64,000 nt of DNA, from assembly GCF_002294995.1 (NCBI RefSeq), contig NZ_NSGF01000007.1, positions 62,001 through 126,000 on the forward strand. Direction: 5' to 3'. This document shows, piece by piece, positions 53,515-62,381 of this stretch. The DNA is from Mesorhizobium sp. WSM3860 (GTDB lineage: Bacteria; Pseudomonadota; Alphaproteobacteria; Rhizobiales; Rhizobiaceae). Made by a program: the position numbers and the translations under genes. Within the stretch, counting starts at the first letter, position 1. Every line of letters starts with the position of its first letter. The notes beneath the pieces were generated by a model. That model worked only from the letters and a program-made list of their open reading frames with translations, was not told where the DNA came from and made no database searches.

Positions 53515-54117
53515 TCAGCCGCAGTCGGTCGCAATCAACGCCCAGGCGGATTGGCTGCTACGTGCGAAGGTCCACACGTCCGTCACCTGGATGATCCGCA
53601 TCGGATCGCCGGCAACGACCAGATTGTCCGCCGAGCGCGTCACGCTGATCATCTCGGAACCGTATCGGACGACGATTTCGACGGTGTCGCCTTCGCCAAG
53701 GGCGTCGACAATGGTTGCCGCCTTTATGCTGACGACCATCAGCTCGAGCGTTTCCTGTCTCTGGCGGCGTTCGGCGATGGCGCTCTGGAATACTTCCAGA
53801 ACCGCAGGCCCCACGAACCGCTGAACCGGAGTCAGGTCTCCTGCCGCGTAGGCTTTCAGAATGGATTCGTACGCGTCCAAAGCGCCGCGCAGGAAAGACG
53901 CTTCGTCGAAAAGCCTGTCGACCTTGCGGACAGCTTCGAGTGCAAGCGACGGGGCCGTCGCCGGTCCCTTCTTACCGGCAGCCTGTCCGCGTTTCTGCCC
54001 AGTCATCCCCCCGTCAGGACCAGACAGCATTTGCGGCAGGAAGCTGAGAAGCACCCAATAGAGCGCCAGAAGCGCCAGGGTCACAAAATGGCTGCCCGTA
54101 TTTGCCGCCTCGTTCAT
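53515..54117 (-). CDS. Tim44/TimA-like domain protein
   Basis: 200 residues: one N-terminal membrane segment (VTLALLALYWVLLSFLP), a basic linker, then a Tim44-like domain (FLRGALDAYESILKAYAAGD, DNLVVAGDPMRIIQVTDVWT). Alphaproteobacterial relatives are membrane-anchored adaptors of unclear role, usually elsewhere on the chromosome. It lies 43 bp downstream of the cytochrome oxidase gene on the same strand, likely in one operon. Confidence 0.75.
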   Translation of the reverse strand: MNEAANTGSHFVTLALLALYWVLLSFLPQMLSGPDGGMTGQKRGQAAGKKGPATAPSLALEAVRKVDRLFDEASFLRGALDAYESILKAYAAGDLTPVQRFVGPAVLEVFQSAIAERRQRQETLELMVVSIKAATIVDALGEGDTVEIVVRYGSEMISVTRSADNLVVAGDPMRIIQVTDVWTFARSSQSAWALIATDCG

Positions 54118-54160
54118 GGCGATCTCCTTTCGGGAATGACACTCCTAGTGCCGCAGGCGC

Positions 54161-55756
54161 TCAACGAATGCGCGGCAGTTGTTCCCACTGGTGGAAGGGG
54201 GGCGGCGAGGGCAGCTGCCACTCAAGCGTGGTTGCCCCTGCTCCCCAAGGGTTGCCGCTGGCCAGCCGCTTGCGGCTGAAAGCTTCGGCGACTGCGACGA
54301 AGAAGATGATCAGCCCCGCGGTAGAGATGTAGGAGCCGATCGAGGAGACGAAATTCCAGCCGGCGAAAGCGTCAGGATAGTCAGCGTAGCGGCGCGGCAT
54401 GCCTGCCATGCCCAGGAAATGCTGTGGGAAGAAGACGAGATTGACGCCTATAAACATCGTCCAGAAATGCAGTTTTCCCAAGGCTTCGCTGTACATGTAG
54501 CCTGTCATCTTCGGGAACCAGTAGTAGAAGCCCGCGAAGATGGCGAAGACCGCGCCCAAGGACAGCACGTAGTGGAAGTGGGCGATCACGAAATAGGTGT
54601 CGTGCAGTGAGCGGTCGATACCGGGGCTGGCGACCATGATCCCGGTGACGCCGCCGATGGTGAAGAGCAGGACGAAGCCGATAGCCCACAGCATCGGTGT
54701 CTTGAACTCGATCGACCCGCCCCACATCGTGGCGAGCCATGAAAACACCTTCACGCCCGTCGGCACTGCGATCACCATCGAGGCGAAGGCGAAGTAGCGT
54801 TGGGCGTCAACGGAGATGCCGGTCGTGTACATATGATGCGCCCAGACGACGAAGCCTATCGCGCCGATCGCCACCATCGCATAGGCCATGCCGATGTAGC
54901 CGAAGATCGGCTTCTTGGCGAAGGTCGAGATGACGTGGCTGACGATGCCGAAGCCCGGAAGGATCATGATGTAGACTTCCGGATGACCGAAGAACCAGAA
55001 CAGGTGCTGATAGAGGATCGGGTCGCCGCCGCCGTCCGGGACGAAGAATGTCGTGCCGAAATTGCGGTCCGTGAGCAGCATCGTGATCGCGCCGGCCAGC
55101 ACCGGCAGCGACATCAGCAGCATGAAGGCGGTCACCAGCATCGCCCAGGCAAAGAGGGGCATCTTGTGCATCGTCATTCCCGGCGCGCGCATGTTGAAGA
55201 TGGTCGTGATGAAGTTGATCGCGCCGAGGATCGATGACGCGCCCGCAAGGTGGATGGAAAGGATGACGAGGTCGACCGCGGGGCCTGGCTGACCGGATGT
55301 CGAAAGCGGCGGATAGAGCGTCCAGCCGCCGCCATGGCCCAGCGTGCCTGGCGCTCCCGGCACGAACATCGAGGTGACGAAGAGGATGAACGCGGCCACC
55401 AGAAGCCAGAACGAGATGTTGTTCATGCGCGGAAAAGCCATGTCGGGCGCGCCGATCATGATCGGCACCATCCAGTTGCCGAAGCCGCCGATCAAGGCCG
55501 GCATGAGCACGAAGAAGATCATGACAAGGCCGTGAGAACTGACGACGACATTGTAGGTCATCGGATTGCTGAATATCTGCAACCCGGGCTCCTGGAGTTC
55601 AATGCGGATCAACACGGAAAGTGCGGTACCGAAGACCCCCGCCATGATCGAAAACAGTAGGTAAAGCGTCCCGATATCCTTGTGGTTGGTCGAAAAAAAC
55701 CACCTTGCGATGAACCGGGGCTTGTGGTCGTCGAACGGTATTGCTGGATTCGACAT
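54161..55756 (-). CDS. ctaD: Cytochrome c oxidase subunit I (stand-alone copy)
   Basis: 531 residues, twelve membrane helices. Key elements of an A-type haem-copper oxidase are present: [14 protein letters not shown] (haem a ligand), [14 protein letters not shown] with Glu and a copper ligand, [24 protein letters not shown] (K-channel Lys) and [12 protein letters not shown] with the two haem ligands. No gene for subunits II or III or haem-A assembly is adjacent, so it must borrow partners or be a decayed cluster. Confidence 0.95.
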   Translation of the reverse strand: MSNPAIPFDDHKPRFIARWFFSTNHKDIGTLYLLFSIMAGVFGTALSVLIRIELQEPGLQIFSNPMTYNVVVSSHGLVMIFFVLMPALIGGFGNWMVPIMIGAPDMAFPRMNNISFWLLVAAFILFVTSMFVPGAPGTLGHGGGWTLYPPLSTSGQPGPAVDLVILSIHLAGASSILGAINFITTIFNMRAPGMTMHKMPLFAWAMLVTAFMLLMSLPVLAGAITMLLTDRNFGTTFFVPDGGGDPILYQHLFWFFGHPEVYIMILPGFGIVSHVISTFAKKPIFGYIGMAYAMVAIGAIGFVVWAHHMYTTGISVDAQRYFAFASMVIAVPTGVKVFSWLATMWGGSIEFKTPMLWAIGFVLLFTIGGVTGIMVASPGIDRSLHDTYFVIAHFHYVLSLGAVFAIFAGFYYWFPKMTGYMYSEALGKLHFWTMFIGVNLVFFPQHFLGMAGMPRRYADYPDAFAGWNFVSSIGSYISTAGLIIFFVAVAEAFSRKRLASGNPWGAGATTLEWQLPSPPPFHQWEQLPRIR

Positions 55757-55859
55757 GGTGCTCTACCTGCCTTTCATTGCAGGCAAGCCGGATTTGCCGC
55801 GATGGACGGCATTCAGCCGCCGTCGCGATCAAAGAACCAAGCGTTGTCTGCTTCGTGCG

Positions 55860-56522
55860 TCAGTCGTCCGTGACGATTACGTCCATCGGAATGTCGTGGG
55901 GCTGCGGATGGATCGTTCGGAGCCTGCTTCCAGCGTAGCCAACTCCGATGGCCAACGGTCGCCTAGGAATTGCCGCGAGGGTCCTGTCGAAGAACCCGCC
56001 GCCGTAACCCAGGCGGTAATTCCCTCCGTCGAAGCCGACTACCGGCGCGATCACGACGTCCGGGACGACCGAGGGGCCGCGTGAGGGAACCAGGATGTTC
56101 CACACGCCACGCTCAAGTGGGTCGCCCGGCCTCCATACCCGAAACTCCAGCGGCCAGCCTTTCCCGATGACGACAGGAAGCGCAATCCTGCCACCGCGCT
56201 CGATGATCTTGATTGCCCAGTTGCGAAGGTCGGGCTCACCGCGGAAGGGCCAATAGCTGCTGACGATGCGCCCGCTGACCTTGCCGATGGCAAGATCGAG
56301 GCGCGAAGCGATGCGGTCCGACCTGGTCTTCCTCTCGTCGGCGTCGATGGCAAGGCGCTCCCCGATCAGCCTCTGCCGCTCCGTCTTGCGCCAGCGCAGG
56401 ACGTCGCTCCAGGAATCCCCTACCTGCGATTGTCCGCCATACTCGGATGAAAGTTCATGCGCGAAGCAGGGGGGAGATGCGTATTCCCGGATTTCCGGGT
56501 CGGTGTTTCTCTCCTCGGCCAT
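55860..56522 (-). CDS. 5-formyltetrahydrofolate cyclo-ligase family protein
   Basis: The ATG at 56522 has GGAG seven bases upstream, giving 220 residues (a longer frame runs to 56588). Conserved elements: LRWRKTERQRLIGERLAI, then SYWPFRGEPDLRNW, IAPVVGFDGGNYRLGYGGGF followed by Phe-Asp-Arg. The enzyme makes 5,10-methenyl-THF from 5-formyl-THF with ATP. Next to the oxidase gene with the same orientation; a separate function is likely. Confidence 0.85.
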   Translation of the reverse strand: MAEERNTDPEIREYASPPCFAHELSSEYGGQSQVGDSWSDVLRWRKTERQRLIGERLAIDADERKTRSDRIASRLDLAIGKVSGRIVSSYWPFRGEPDLRNWAIKIIERGGRIALPVVIGKGWPLEFRVWRPGDPLERGVWNILVPSRGPSVVPDVVIAPVVGFDGGNYRLGYGGGFFDRTLAAIPRRPLAIGVGYAGSRLRTIHPQPHDIPMDVIVTDD

Positions 56523-56605
56523 CGCCAACTCCATGTCGGTGCACCACTGCTGGCATCGGAGCGTGCTATGCACGAAACAAGAAGGCAAACGGAATTAAAT
56601 GTTGA

Positions 56606-56945
56606 ATGAGTGCAAAATTATTGCATTCGCGGCGCCCGCACATTCCTGAAATCGTCCACTTGGGCAGTTTCCTGAGGGCCGCAGATCGTCTTCATGTCAC
56701 GCAAACCAAGGTGAGTGCGCGCATCCGCACGTTTAAGGAAGAACTCGGACGTCAGCTCTTCATTCCGTAAACGCAATGGCGCGCTACTTATGCCGGCGGG
56801 GCGCGATGAATGGTACGCCCAGCGGTTCGTTTAGTTCTGGGAACGCGCCAGACACCGACTCGCCATACCGTCGGGCCGCACGAATCCGCTTTTGCTGGAA
56901 ACCGCGTGTGGCTGGAAGCCTGGATCGCCACGGATTGACCGAACA
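56606..56945 (+). pseudogene. Degraded LysR-family regulator
   Basis: From the ATG at 56606 the frame reads a LysR helix-turn-helix (IVHLGSFLRAADRLHVTQTK, then VSARIRTFKEELGRQLF), stops at a TAA near 56768, then continues one base later as RNGALLMPAGRDEWYAQRFV with another stop. The effector domain is missing. At least one frameshift and two stops show decay. Confidence 0.8.
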
Positions 56946-57490
56946 TGCCTTATCCATTTTTTACCATCGGTCACTCGACCCGGTCGATTGCCGAATTTGT
57001 TGCCCTGCTTGGAGTTGGAGAAGTTACTCTGGTGGTCGACATAAGGACCGTCCGGCGATCGCGGGCGAACCCGCAGTTCAACAGCGAGGTGCTTGCGGAA
57101 AGCCTGGCAACGTTCGGGGTCGGATATGAGTACATTGCCGAGCTTGGCGGCCTGCGCCACAAAGCCCACGACATTCCACGCACGCTCAACGCATTCTGGA
57201 TAAACCAGAGTTTTCACAACTACGCCGACTACGCGCTGTCAGCGGAGTTTCATGGCGGCTTGAACCGGCTTGTGTGCCTCGGCAGGCAACGGCGGTGTGC
57301 CGTCATGTGCTCGGAAACGCTCTGGTGGCGCTGTCACAGGAGAATCGTGGCTGACTATCTGATCAGCCACGGCGAAACGGTTTTTCATCTAATGGGCCAT
57401 GACAAGGTCGAGCCTGCGAAACTCACCGACGGCGTGAAGGCACGGGTCGACGGAACTCTTGTCTACCCGCCTTCACGGCCTTGGGGATAG
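56945..57490 (+). CDS. DUF488 family protein
   Basis: 181 residues beginning MPYPFFTIGHSTRSIAEFVA, a DUF488 hallmark, with VVDIRTVRRSRANPQFN, Tyr-Ile-Ala-Glu-Leu-Gly-Gly-Leu-Arg, and AVMCSETLWWRCHRRIVADY containing the conserved Cys. The fold is related to nucleic-acid-modifying domains, but the function is unproven. The start codon touches the end of the LysR remnant. Confidence 0.9.
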   Translation: MPYPFFTIGHSTRSIAEFVALLGVGEVTLVVDIRTVRRSRANPQFNSEVLAESLATFGVGYEYIAELGGLRHKAHDIPRTLNAFWINQSFHNYADYALSAEFHGGLNRLVCLGRQRRCAVMCSETLWWRCHRRIVADYLISHGETVFHLMGHDKVEPAKLTDGVKARVDGTLVYPPSRPWG

Positions 57491-57497
57491 TCGAGTC

Positions 57498-58061
57498 TCA
57501 GGCGGCCGACGGACCCGGGTCGTCGAACCCGGCGTCGAAGGCCGTCGCAATCTTGTTCTGAGCTTCGTCATGCGGTTCATCGGAACGATGGACGACGCGC
57601 AGAACCGGTCCGCCCAGCCGCCGCGAGTCCGGAGCAGCAACTCCCGCCAGCTTCAGTCTCTCGCGCCTTGCGGCTTCTGGTTGATAGACCACTTCATGCA
57701 CGGTCAGCGTTTCAAGGCTGCCGTCCGCTGTTGGAATGGACATCGATTGGCCCTCGGCCAGACCGAGCAACGCCAGGCCGCGCGGATTGGTGATAGGCAG
57801 GAGCATGCCAACCAGACCGCGCATCTGGTCATGGGCGACGATGCGGGTTTCGGCAGAGCCGTTGTTCACCCGATAAGCCACGCGGCTGCTGAGCGTCACG
57901 ACGTCTGCAGGGATGTCTTCCCGAAACATTACAACTGCTCTCGAAATCTTCCGTTGAAGAATAGTCGAGAAGGTTTCGTCGCGGATCGGATGGCGCTCCC
58001 GTATCACCTCAAGAATGGTGTAGTCCTTGGTGGTCAGTTGGCAGCTATCGATAATGGGCAT
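57498..58061 (-). CDS. Rnk-like protein (GreA/GreB C-terminal domain), copy 1
   Basis: 187 residues from the ATG at 58061 with GGAGA upstream. An N-terminal helical segment (ILEVIRERHPIRDETFSTIL) precedes a GreA/GreB-type C-terminal domain with ITNPRGLALLGLAEGQSMSI, and a long tail. Rnk binds RNA polymerase and is named a nucleoside-diphosphate-kinase regulator. The second copy is directly upstream on the same strand. Both probably tune transcription under stress. Confidence 0.8.
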   Translation of the reverse strand: MPIIDSCQLTTKDYTILEVIRERHPIRDETFSTILQRKISRAVVMFREDIPADVVTLSSRVAYRVNNGSAETRIVAHDQMRGLVGMLLPITNPRGLALLGLAEGQSMSIPTADGSLETLTVHEVVYQPEAARRERLKLAGVAAPDSRRLGGPVLRVVHRSDEPHDEAQNKIATAFDAGFDDPGPSAA

Positions 58062-58223
58062 GAAACGTCTCCAGCCGGGCCCGTGCAGGGGATCCGGCAT
58101 CAAGCAATTGATCGGGTGGTGAAAAGCTACCCCTGCGCCGGCCCAGGATAGGCCGACCCAGGGGTCAGGCTCCCGCGATCAGACTGCCTGCGTGGTTGAG
58201 GAGGCGAATGGAGACGCCCATGT

Positions 58224-58688
58224 CTAGAGGTTCGAGGCGATCGACGGCGACGCGGGTGCGAGGCGGTCTGTACCACCGTCTTCCGGGGCGGGATGGTTCA
58301 CACCAAGCACCAACAGTTCGTGCTGGCGCCCGTTTCGGGCGGTCCACATGATCGACTGTCCAGCCGAGAGGCCGATCAGGGCCGTGCCGATCGGCGTCAG
58401 GATGGAAACCTTGCCCTCAGAGATGTCCGCATCGCCCGGATAGACCAGCGTGACGGTTTTCCGATCGCCGGTGTCGGGCTTGAACGTCACAGTCGAGCCC
58501 ATCCGGACAGTGCCGGCGGAGACCCAGCCATCGGCGACGACGCGTGCACGCTCGAGTTCGGCAACCAGTTCATCGGACGCATCTGGGTTTCGCGCGGCAA
58601 ACGTGCTTGCGAGCGCCGATAAACGCACATGGTCGGACTGCGAGATGCGGATGTGCGGCTTACGCCGGGTTTTCGTGTTTGGTGGCAT
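58224..58688 (-). CDS. rnk: Rnk-like protein (GreA/GreB C-terminal domain), copy 2
   Basis: 154 residues from the ATG at 58688. The arrangement is closest to Rnk: HIRISQSDHVRLSALASTFA, a short helical arm, then ARVVADGWVSAGTVRMGSTV and SILTPIGTALIGLSAGQSIM. Distinct from copy 1 in its arm and tail. Tandem but separated by 162 bases, so each may have a promoter. Confidence 0.85.
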   Translation of the reverse strand: MPPNTKTRRKPHIRISQSDHVRLSALASTFAARNPDASDELVAELERARVVADGWVSAGTVRMGSTVTFKPDTGDRKTVTLVYPGDADISEGKVSILTPIGTALIGLSAGQSIMWTARNGRQHELLVLGVNHPAPEDGGTDRLAPASPSIASNL

Positions 58689-58993
58689 TTGAATTCTCAC
58701 AATTTCAAGTTAGCCAGCCGCCATCGAGGACGTGGAAACTGGCCAAGTCGAGGAGGTTTATTGCTCGAAGCGCGATACCACGGGGACGTGCAGCCCTGCG
58801 GATCATTCCATGTCGATGTAAGTCACGCCCCTCGGCTCGGGGCACATGGCCGAGCCGGGGGTTACGATCCCGCGATAGGGCAGACCCGGAAAAGAAAATC
58901 GCAAAGAATTTTAGCAGCGGCGTTCATAAGATCATAGTTGGGTAAGCAAATCTCGGAAGTCAAGGCAACCGCCTCAGCGGTGCCAGTCTTGGG
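58689..58993. other. Intergenic region with a GC-rich hairpin
   Basis: 305 bases without a credible gene. A hairpin (CGGCTCGG at 58833-58840 with CCGAGCCG at 58850-58857, extended by CCC/GGGG) might be a structured RNA or terminator, although no T-run follows. Confidence 0.5.
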
Positions 58994-59200
58994 CTATTCG
59001 TGGCGAATGCCGAGCAAGGTGTTTATCACCAGTTCTCTTCCAGTCCTGTTGATGCCCGTTCCGCGCGGTCGCTCTTCCGCCAGCCCGAGGAAGACAAGGC
59101 GTTCGGCCAATGCTTTCGATAGAGCCGGGTAGGGTCCGCGATTCATGCGCTTAAGCGCTATCTGCTCCTCCTCGGTGAGATCACCCCACATGACCTTCAT
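58994..59200 (-). CDS. Small hypothetical protein
   Basis: 68 residues from the ATG at 59200, which has GGGAG seven bases upstream (frame open to 59224). MKVMWGDLTEEEQIALKRMN, then LSKALAERLVFLGLAEERPR suggests a small winged-helix-like helical domain with a hairpin (GTGINRTGRELVINTLLG). No family name known. Confidence 0.6.
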   Translation of the reverse strand: MKVMWGDLTEEEQIALKRMNRGPYPALSKALAERLVFLGLAEERPRGTGINRTGRELVINTLLGIRHE

Positions 59201-59286
59201 GACGGTCTCCCTGCTTGCACCCATTCAGCCAATGCGGGATTCTGAAATTATCCATCGAGGGGCTGCCGACGGTGAATTCATCGATC

Positions 59287-59586
59287 CTACGGAACGGCGT
59301 CTGTTCCGACGATGCCCCCCTCATTCTCCAGAACGCCGATCCGCCTGACCTCCGAGCGATTGAGTTTCAGGCGAACGCCGATGCCGCCGCCGTTCTCGGC
59401 AATGAAAACGGCACCGGCCTTTTCGAGCGCGGTTTGCAGTGTGTCGCAGACCTCCCGGTCGGGGAGGGTGATCCGTCGCTCGAATTCTTCGATGATCAAG
59501 GCATCCACGCCTGAATTGGCTGCAAGCTTCTCACGGGTCCATTCGACCAGTGCGCGAGCGGCACGACATTGGGCACCAGTGATCAT
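59287..59586 (-). CDS. Small XRE-type helix-turn-helix protein
   Basis: 99 residues from the ATG at 59586, preceded by AAAGAGGA (the ATG at 59604 is too close to that site). MITGAQCRAARALVEWTREK, a Leu-Ala-Ala-Asn-Ser-Gly-Val turn and a Glu-Phe-Glu-Arg helix match the short XRE proteins abundant in rhizobia; the C-terminal part has GAVFIAENGGGIGVRLK. Target unknown. Confidence 0.75.
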   Translation of the reverse strand: MITGAQCRAARALVEWTREKLAANSGVDALIIEEFERRITLPDREVCDTLQTALEKAGAVFIAENGGGIGVRLKLNRSEVRRIGVLENEGGIVGTDAVP

Positions 59587-59676
59587 TACAAGATCCTCTT
59601 TCATGCGTCCGGGCCGCGAGGTTCTTTTGCCTCGACTTGAATATCGACCCTAAACGGTGGCGCGCCTCGCTCCGAA

Positions 59677-59820
59677 CTAGACGAACATCATAACGATGAT
59701 CGCACCAATGACTATCAGGACAAGGCCGCCAATCAGCATCGGCAGCAGACTGTTGTCCGGATCGATACCAGAATCGATCTGCTTTGCTACCGGCTTGTCG
59801 TTCATCTTCGGTTCAATCAT
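59677..59820 (-). CDS. 47-residue single-span membrane protein coupled to nsrR
   Basis: Too short for usual gene calling. A polar N-terminus (MIEPKMNDKPVAKQIDSGID) is followed by one strong membrane helix (LLPMLIGGLVLIVIGAIIVM). Its ATG overlaps the nsrR stop as ATGA (59817-59820) and GGAG lies seven bases upstream, so translation is coupled. It may be a small respiratory or stress membrane protein under NsrR control. Confidence 0.65.
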   Translation of the reverse strand: MIEPKMNDKPVAKQIDSGIDPDNSLLPMLIGGLVLIVIGAIIVMMFV

Positions 59821-60320
59821 GGCTCGTCTCCAACTGAGAAAGCGTCAGGCGTCGAAAACGACTTAGTCTTATTCGCCGCCCCAGTGCGACCAGGTGGCGA
59901 CGGACCACCAAGGAAATCCTTCGGTGTGGGGGTGATGTCGGCCAACGTGTAGCGGTCCAGCGTGACCTGGAAGGAGGTTATCGCTTCGCCTAGTATGCCT
60001 GAAAGCTTGCAGGAGCCCGTGAGTGCGCATTGGTTTCCGGTGGCGAAACACTCAACCAGCGCGAAGTCCGGCTCGGCTAGTCGCACGACATCGCCGATAC
60101 GGATCATCTCCGGACGGCACCCGAGAACAAGACCTCCGGAGCGGCCGCGGACTGCCTTCAGATAGCCGCTTCGCGTCAGTGTATTGGCAACCTTGTTGAG
60201 ATGTGTCCTCGATATGTTGAATGCGCGCGCGACTTCCTCAATCGTTATCAGGCGGTCACCGGCGGATGCCGCGAACATCAGCATCCGTAAGGCATAGTCC
60301 GAGAAGTTAGTCAGCCGCAT
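59817..60320 (-). CDS. nsrR: Rrf2 family NsrR-like nitric-oxide-sensing repressor
   Basis: 167 residues opening MRLTNFSDYALRMLMFAASA, with winged helix TIEEVARAFNISRTHLNKVA and a Cys triad ECFATGNQCALTGSCKL (about residues 91-105), spaced as in the iron-sulfur cluster of NsrR. NsrR releases DNA when NO attacks the cluster. The globin gene 60 bases upstream on the same strand is a fitting target. The C-terminal 30 residues are a variable tail. Confidence 0.85.
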   Translation of the reverse strand: MRLTNFSDYALRMLMFAASAGDRLITIEEVARAFNISRTHLNKVANTLTRSGYLKAVRGRSGGLVLGCRPEMIRIGDVVRLAEPDFALVECFATGNQCALTGSCKLSGILGEAITSFQVTLDRYTLADITPTPKDFLGGPSPPGRTGAANKTKSFSTPDAFSVGDEP

Positions 60321-60380
60321 AAACGACTTCTCCGGTCAATCGCTTCGAATTGCACGAACCATTCACAAACCGATCCGGCA

Positions 60381-60845
60381 TCATAGGTCTCTCTCGATGA
60401 TAGGGTCGATGCCAACCGTGCTTTCGCCTCGGTTGAAGGCGACCGCCAGACGGAAACTGTGAGCGATGCGCAACGCACGATCCATGAAAAGCGCAGCCAC
60501 CTTGGGCGGGCAAACGCGGTGCACCGTCGCGCGAAACAACTTCAACCAGCGACGGAAATGGACCTCGCTCAGAGCGGCTATTGATAAGTGCGGCGGCAGC
60601 GGTCGACCTTCATATCTCGACGTTCGGAGCAATGTCGCCGACCAGAAATCACACATCTTCGCAAGATGCTGAGGCCATTTGTCCGCCTCGATTCTTTCCT
60701 GAAAAATAGGGCCGAGAAGGTCATCGCGGCGGATTTCGTCATAAAAGCCGTGAACGACGCCGCGGATCATCGTCTCGTCGAGCACGTCCGGCAACGGGAC
60801 GCCGTCGACGACGATCGTTTTCCTACGTTGATCGGTCTCGCTCAT
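60381..60845 (-). CDS. Group III truncated haemoglobin
   Basis: 154 residues from the ATG at 60845 with AGGAGC upstream. The 2/2 globin pattern of group III is seen: FYDEIRRDDLLGPIFQERIE, WPQHLAKMCDFWSATLLRTS, then HFRRWLKLFRATVH with the proximal His. A long C-terminal helix follows. These globins bind NO or O2 and are often linked to NO detoxification; being next to nsrR supports that. Confidence 0.87.
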   Translation of the reverse strand: MSETDQRRKTIVVDGVPLPDVLDETMIRGVVHGFYDEIRRDDLLGPIFQERIEADKWPQHLAKMCDFWSATLLRTSRYEGRPLPPHLSIAALSEVHFRRWLKLFRATVHRVCPPKVAALFMDRALRIAHSFRLAVAFNRGESTVGIDPIIERDL

Positions 60846-60915
60846 TGGATTGCTCCTGCTACCGCAATGCCAGCGGCCTTCCGGCACATATGGTCGATGG
60901 CGTCTGCGCAGGTTA

Positions 60916-60941
60916 AAAGATATATTTCCAATCTATGTTTT
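60916..60941. promoter_or_regulatory. Candidate NsrR-type site upstream of the globin gene
   Basis: AAGATATATTT (60917-60927) followed by AATCTATGTTTTG forms an imperfect A/T-rich inverted repeat, about 70 bases upstream of the globin start. The left half resembles known NsrR half-sites (AAGATG-ATTT). Weak but well placed. Confidence 0.4.
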
Positions 60942-61024
60942 GCAAGAGAATGCCGATCCGCCGGATCCACGCGCCTGGTGATGTGCCTTCTAGTTGAATG
61001 TGGTTCGTTCACCGCCAGCAGAAT

Positions 61025-61549
61025 CTAGGCATTGCCGAACGCCCTGATATCGACGTTGTTTCCGGCGCAGGACTCTTGGGATTTGGTGGAGATTGCCGGA
61101 AACGACCAAGTACCAAAAAGCACCGACACTACCTCATCGGCTGACCGCGCCTGTCGGAGTCCCTCTCGAACCCGGGATTCCCGAAGCAGCCGACATGTCT
61201 GCGAAAGAGCAGGCAGGAAGTCGAGAATTGCAGCGCGCGGCCATAACACCGTGTGGATGAGGTCAACGGGTTCGTCGTCCGGGCTGTCAAAATCGATAGG
61301 CGGCGTCAAGCGCGTCAAAGACGATACGGGCAAAGAGATCATGTCGAGCAGAGCGTGGGGGATCGCGACGCCGCGACCGATCCCTGTCGAGCCGCGACGC
61401 TCGCGGTCGAAAAGACCTCGCAAAACCATTTGCTCGTCAAGCCCGGCTCTCCTCGCGATCCTGATACCGATTTTTGACAAAGCCGACTGCTTTCCCTTCG
61501 TCACAAGATCAAGAGAAACGTCTTCTTCCAACAGGATTGGCGAGATCAT
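61025..61549 (-). CDS. PtsN-like PTS EIIA domain protein
   Basis: 174 residues from the ATG at 61549 with GGAGG nine bases upstream. It is a single EIIA type 2 domain: RGLFDRERRGSTGIGRGVAI followed by Pro-His65-Ala, the phosphorylated His, then PVDLIHTVLWPRA and an ALSQTCRLLRESRVREGLRQ helix. EIIA-Ntr relatives regulate potassium, nitrogen and stress through protein contact. It is a paralogue-type copy, away from rpoN. Confidence 0.82.
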   Translation of the reverse strand: MISPILLEEDVSLDLVTKGKQSALSKIGIRIARRAGLDEQMVLRGLFDRERRGSTGIGRGVAIPHALLDMISLPVSSLTRLTPPIDFDSPDDEPVDLIHTVLWPRAAILDFLPALSQTCRLLRESRVREGLRQARSADEVVSVLFGTWSFPAISTKSQESCAGNNVDIRAFGNA

Positions 61550-61967
61550 AAGGGTCAACCTCCGTGCCGATCCAAACGCCATGGCAATAGGCCCTTACCC
61601 GCAGCGCTGAGCACGGCAGAGATCACAATGCAGATGTGGAGATGTTTGCTATCCCGGACGCGAAGCCAAAGCTTCTCGCGTCCGGGCTAATAGCCAGTTT
61701 TGAGGCGTCTCGGCTCTCGCCTGAAATCGAGGCTGACAATGTTCATTGCGACTCAGACGTAATGAGGGATTTCTCTAAATCAAGCCCAGGATGGAACCTG
61801 TGGCGAGCAGGAATAATGCACTGAAATCTCATTTTATTTCGTTTGACGAACAGAACCGTCTCCCGCTTGCTGGCGAGGCGCGAAAGGGCCGTGCCAACAA
61901 CCAAAATTCTGGCGGTTTTCCCAGCATTTCGGCCGTCGCGGGTTTGGTCCAACAAGGAGATGCCGTG
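61550..61967. other. Intergenic region with a long hairpin
   Basis: 418 bases with no credible gene; probably the promoter region for the cupredoxin operon. A large hairpin is at 61653-61686. Confidence 0.5.
61653..61686. other. 11-bp perfect inverted repeat, possible structured RNA or terminator
   Basis: CCCGGACGCGA (61653-61663) and TCGCGTCCGGG (61676-61686) flank AGCCAAAGCTTC, whose AGC/GCT can extend the stem. No T-run follows on either strand. Confidence 0.55.
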
Positions 61968-62381
61968 ATGAAAAAGCTTGCCCTCGCAGTTGTCGTAACA
62001 ATGGCCAGCTCGTTTTGCGCTATGGCGGCGAATGACGTCACCAAATCTCCGCCACCTGCTCCCTACCAACAGGTCAGCAAACTTGTGAAGCTGCCCGACT
62101 TCCTCCCGGGAATGGGCCAACTCTTCGTTGATCCGGCGTCATTGCCGGCAGGTCCGTTCCTCGCCTATGACCACGACGGCCAGGTCGTCAGCACCATCTA
62201 TATGCTGCCGATCAAGGATCTCAATCCGGACAAGCGTTTTGACAACCTCGCAGCACCGGGCGGCAAAGTCGACCATGTCGACGTTTACTACAATGCCGGC
62301 CACCCCGGCGTCGAAGTCCCGCATGCCCACGTCGTGCTATGGCATGTTTCGGTCGATGACGAAGCCCGGGTCGCCAAATGA
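61968..62381 (+). CDS. Exported protein of unknown function upstream of the cupredoxin
   Basis: 137 residues with AAGGAG before the ATG and a signal peptide (MKKLALAVVVTMASSFCAMA). The mature domain has PDFLPGMGQLFVDPASLPAG, GGKVDHVDVYYNAGHPGVEV followed by PHAHVVLWHV. The several His are suited to metal binding. It overlaps the cupredoxin start by ATGA, so the two are made together. Probably a DUF5602-type protein, tentatively. Confidence 0.65.
   Translation: MKKLALAVVVTMASSFCAMAANDVTKSPPPAPYQQVSKLVKLPDFLPGMGQLFVDPASLPAGPFLAYDHDGQVVSTIYMLPIKDLNPDKRFDNLAAPGGKVDHVDVYYNAGHPGVEVPHAHVVLWHVSVDDEARVAK

Noticed and set aside
53097..53534. 145-codon minus-strand ORF ending in a peptide also seen near 45494
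   Set aside because: The shared peptide comes from the 49-bp DNA repeat, not from a gene; the rest has no domain.
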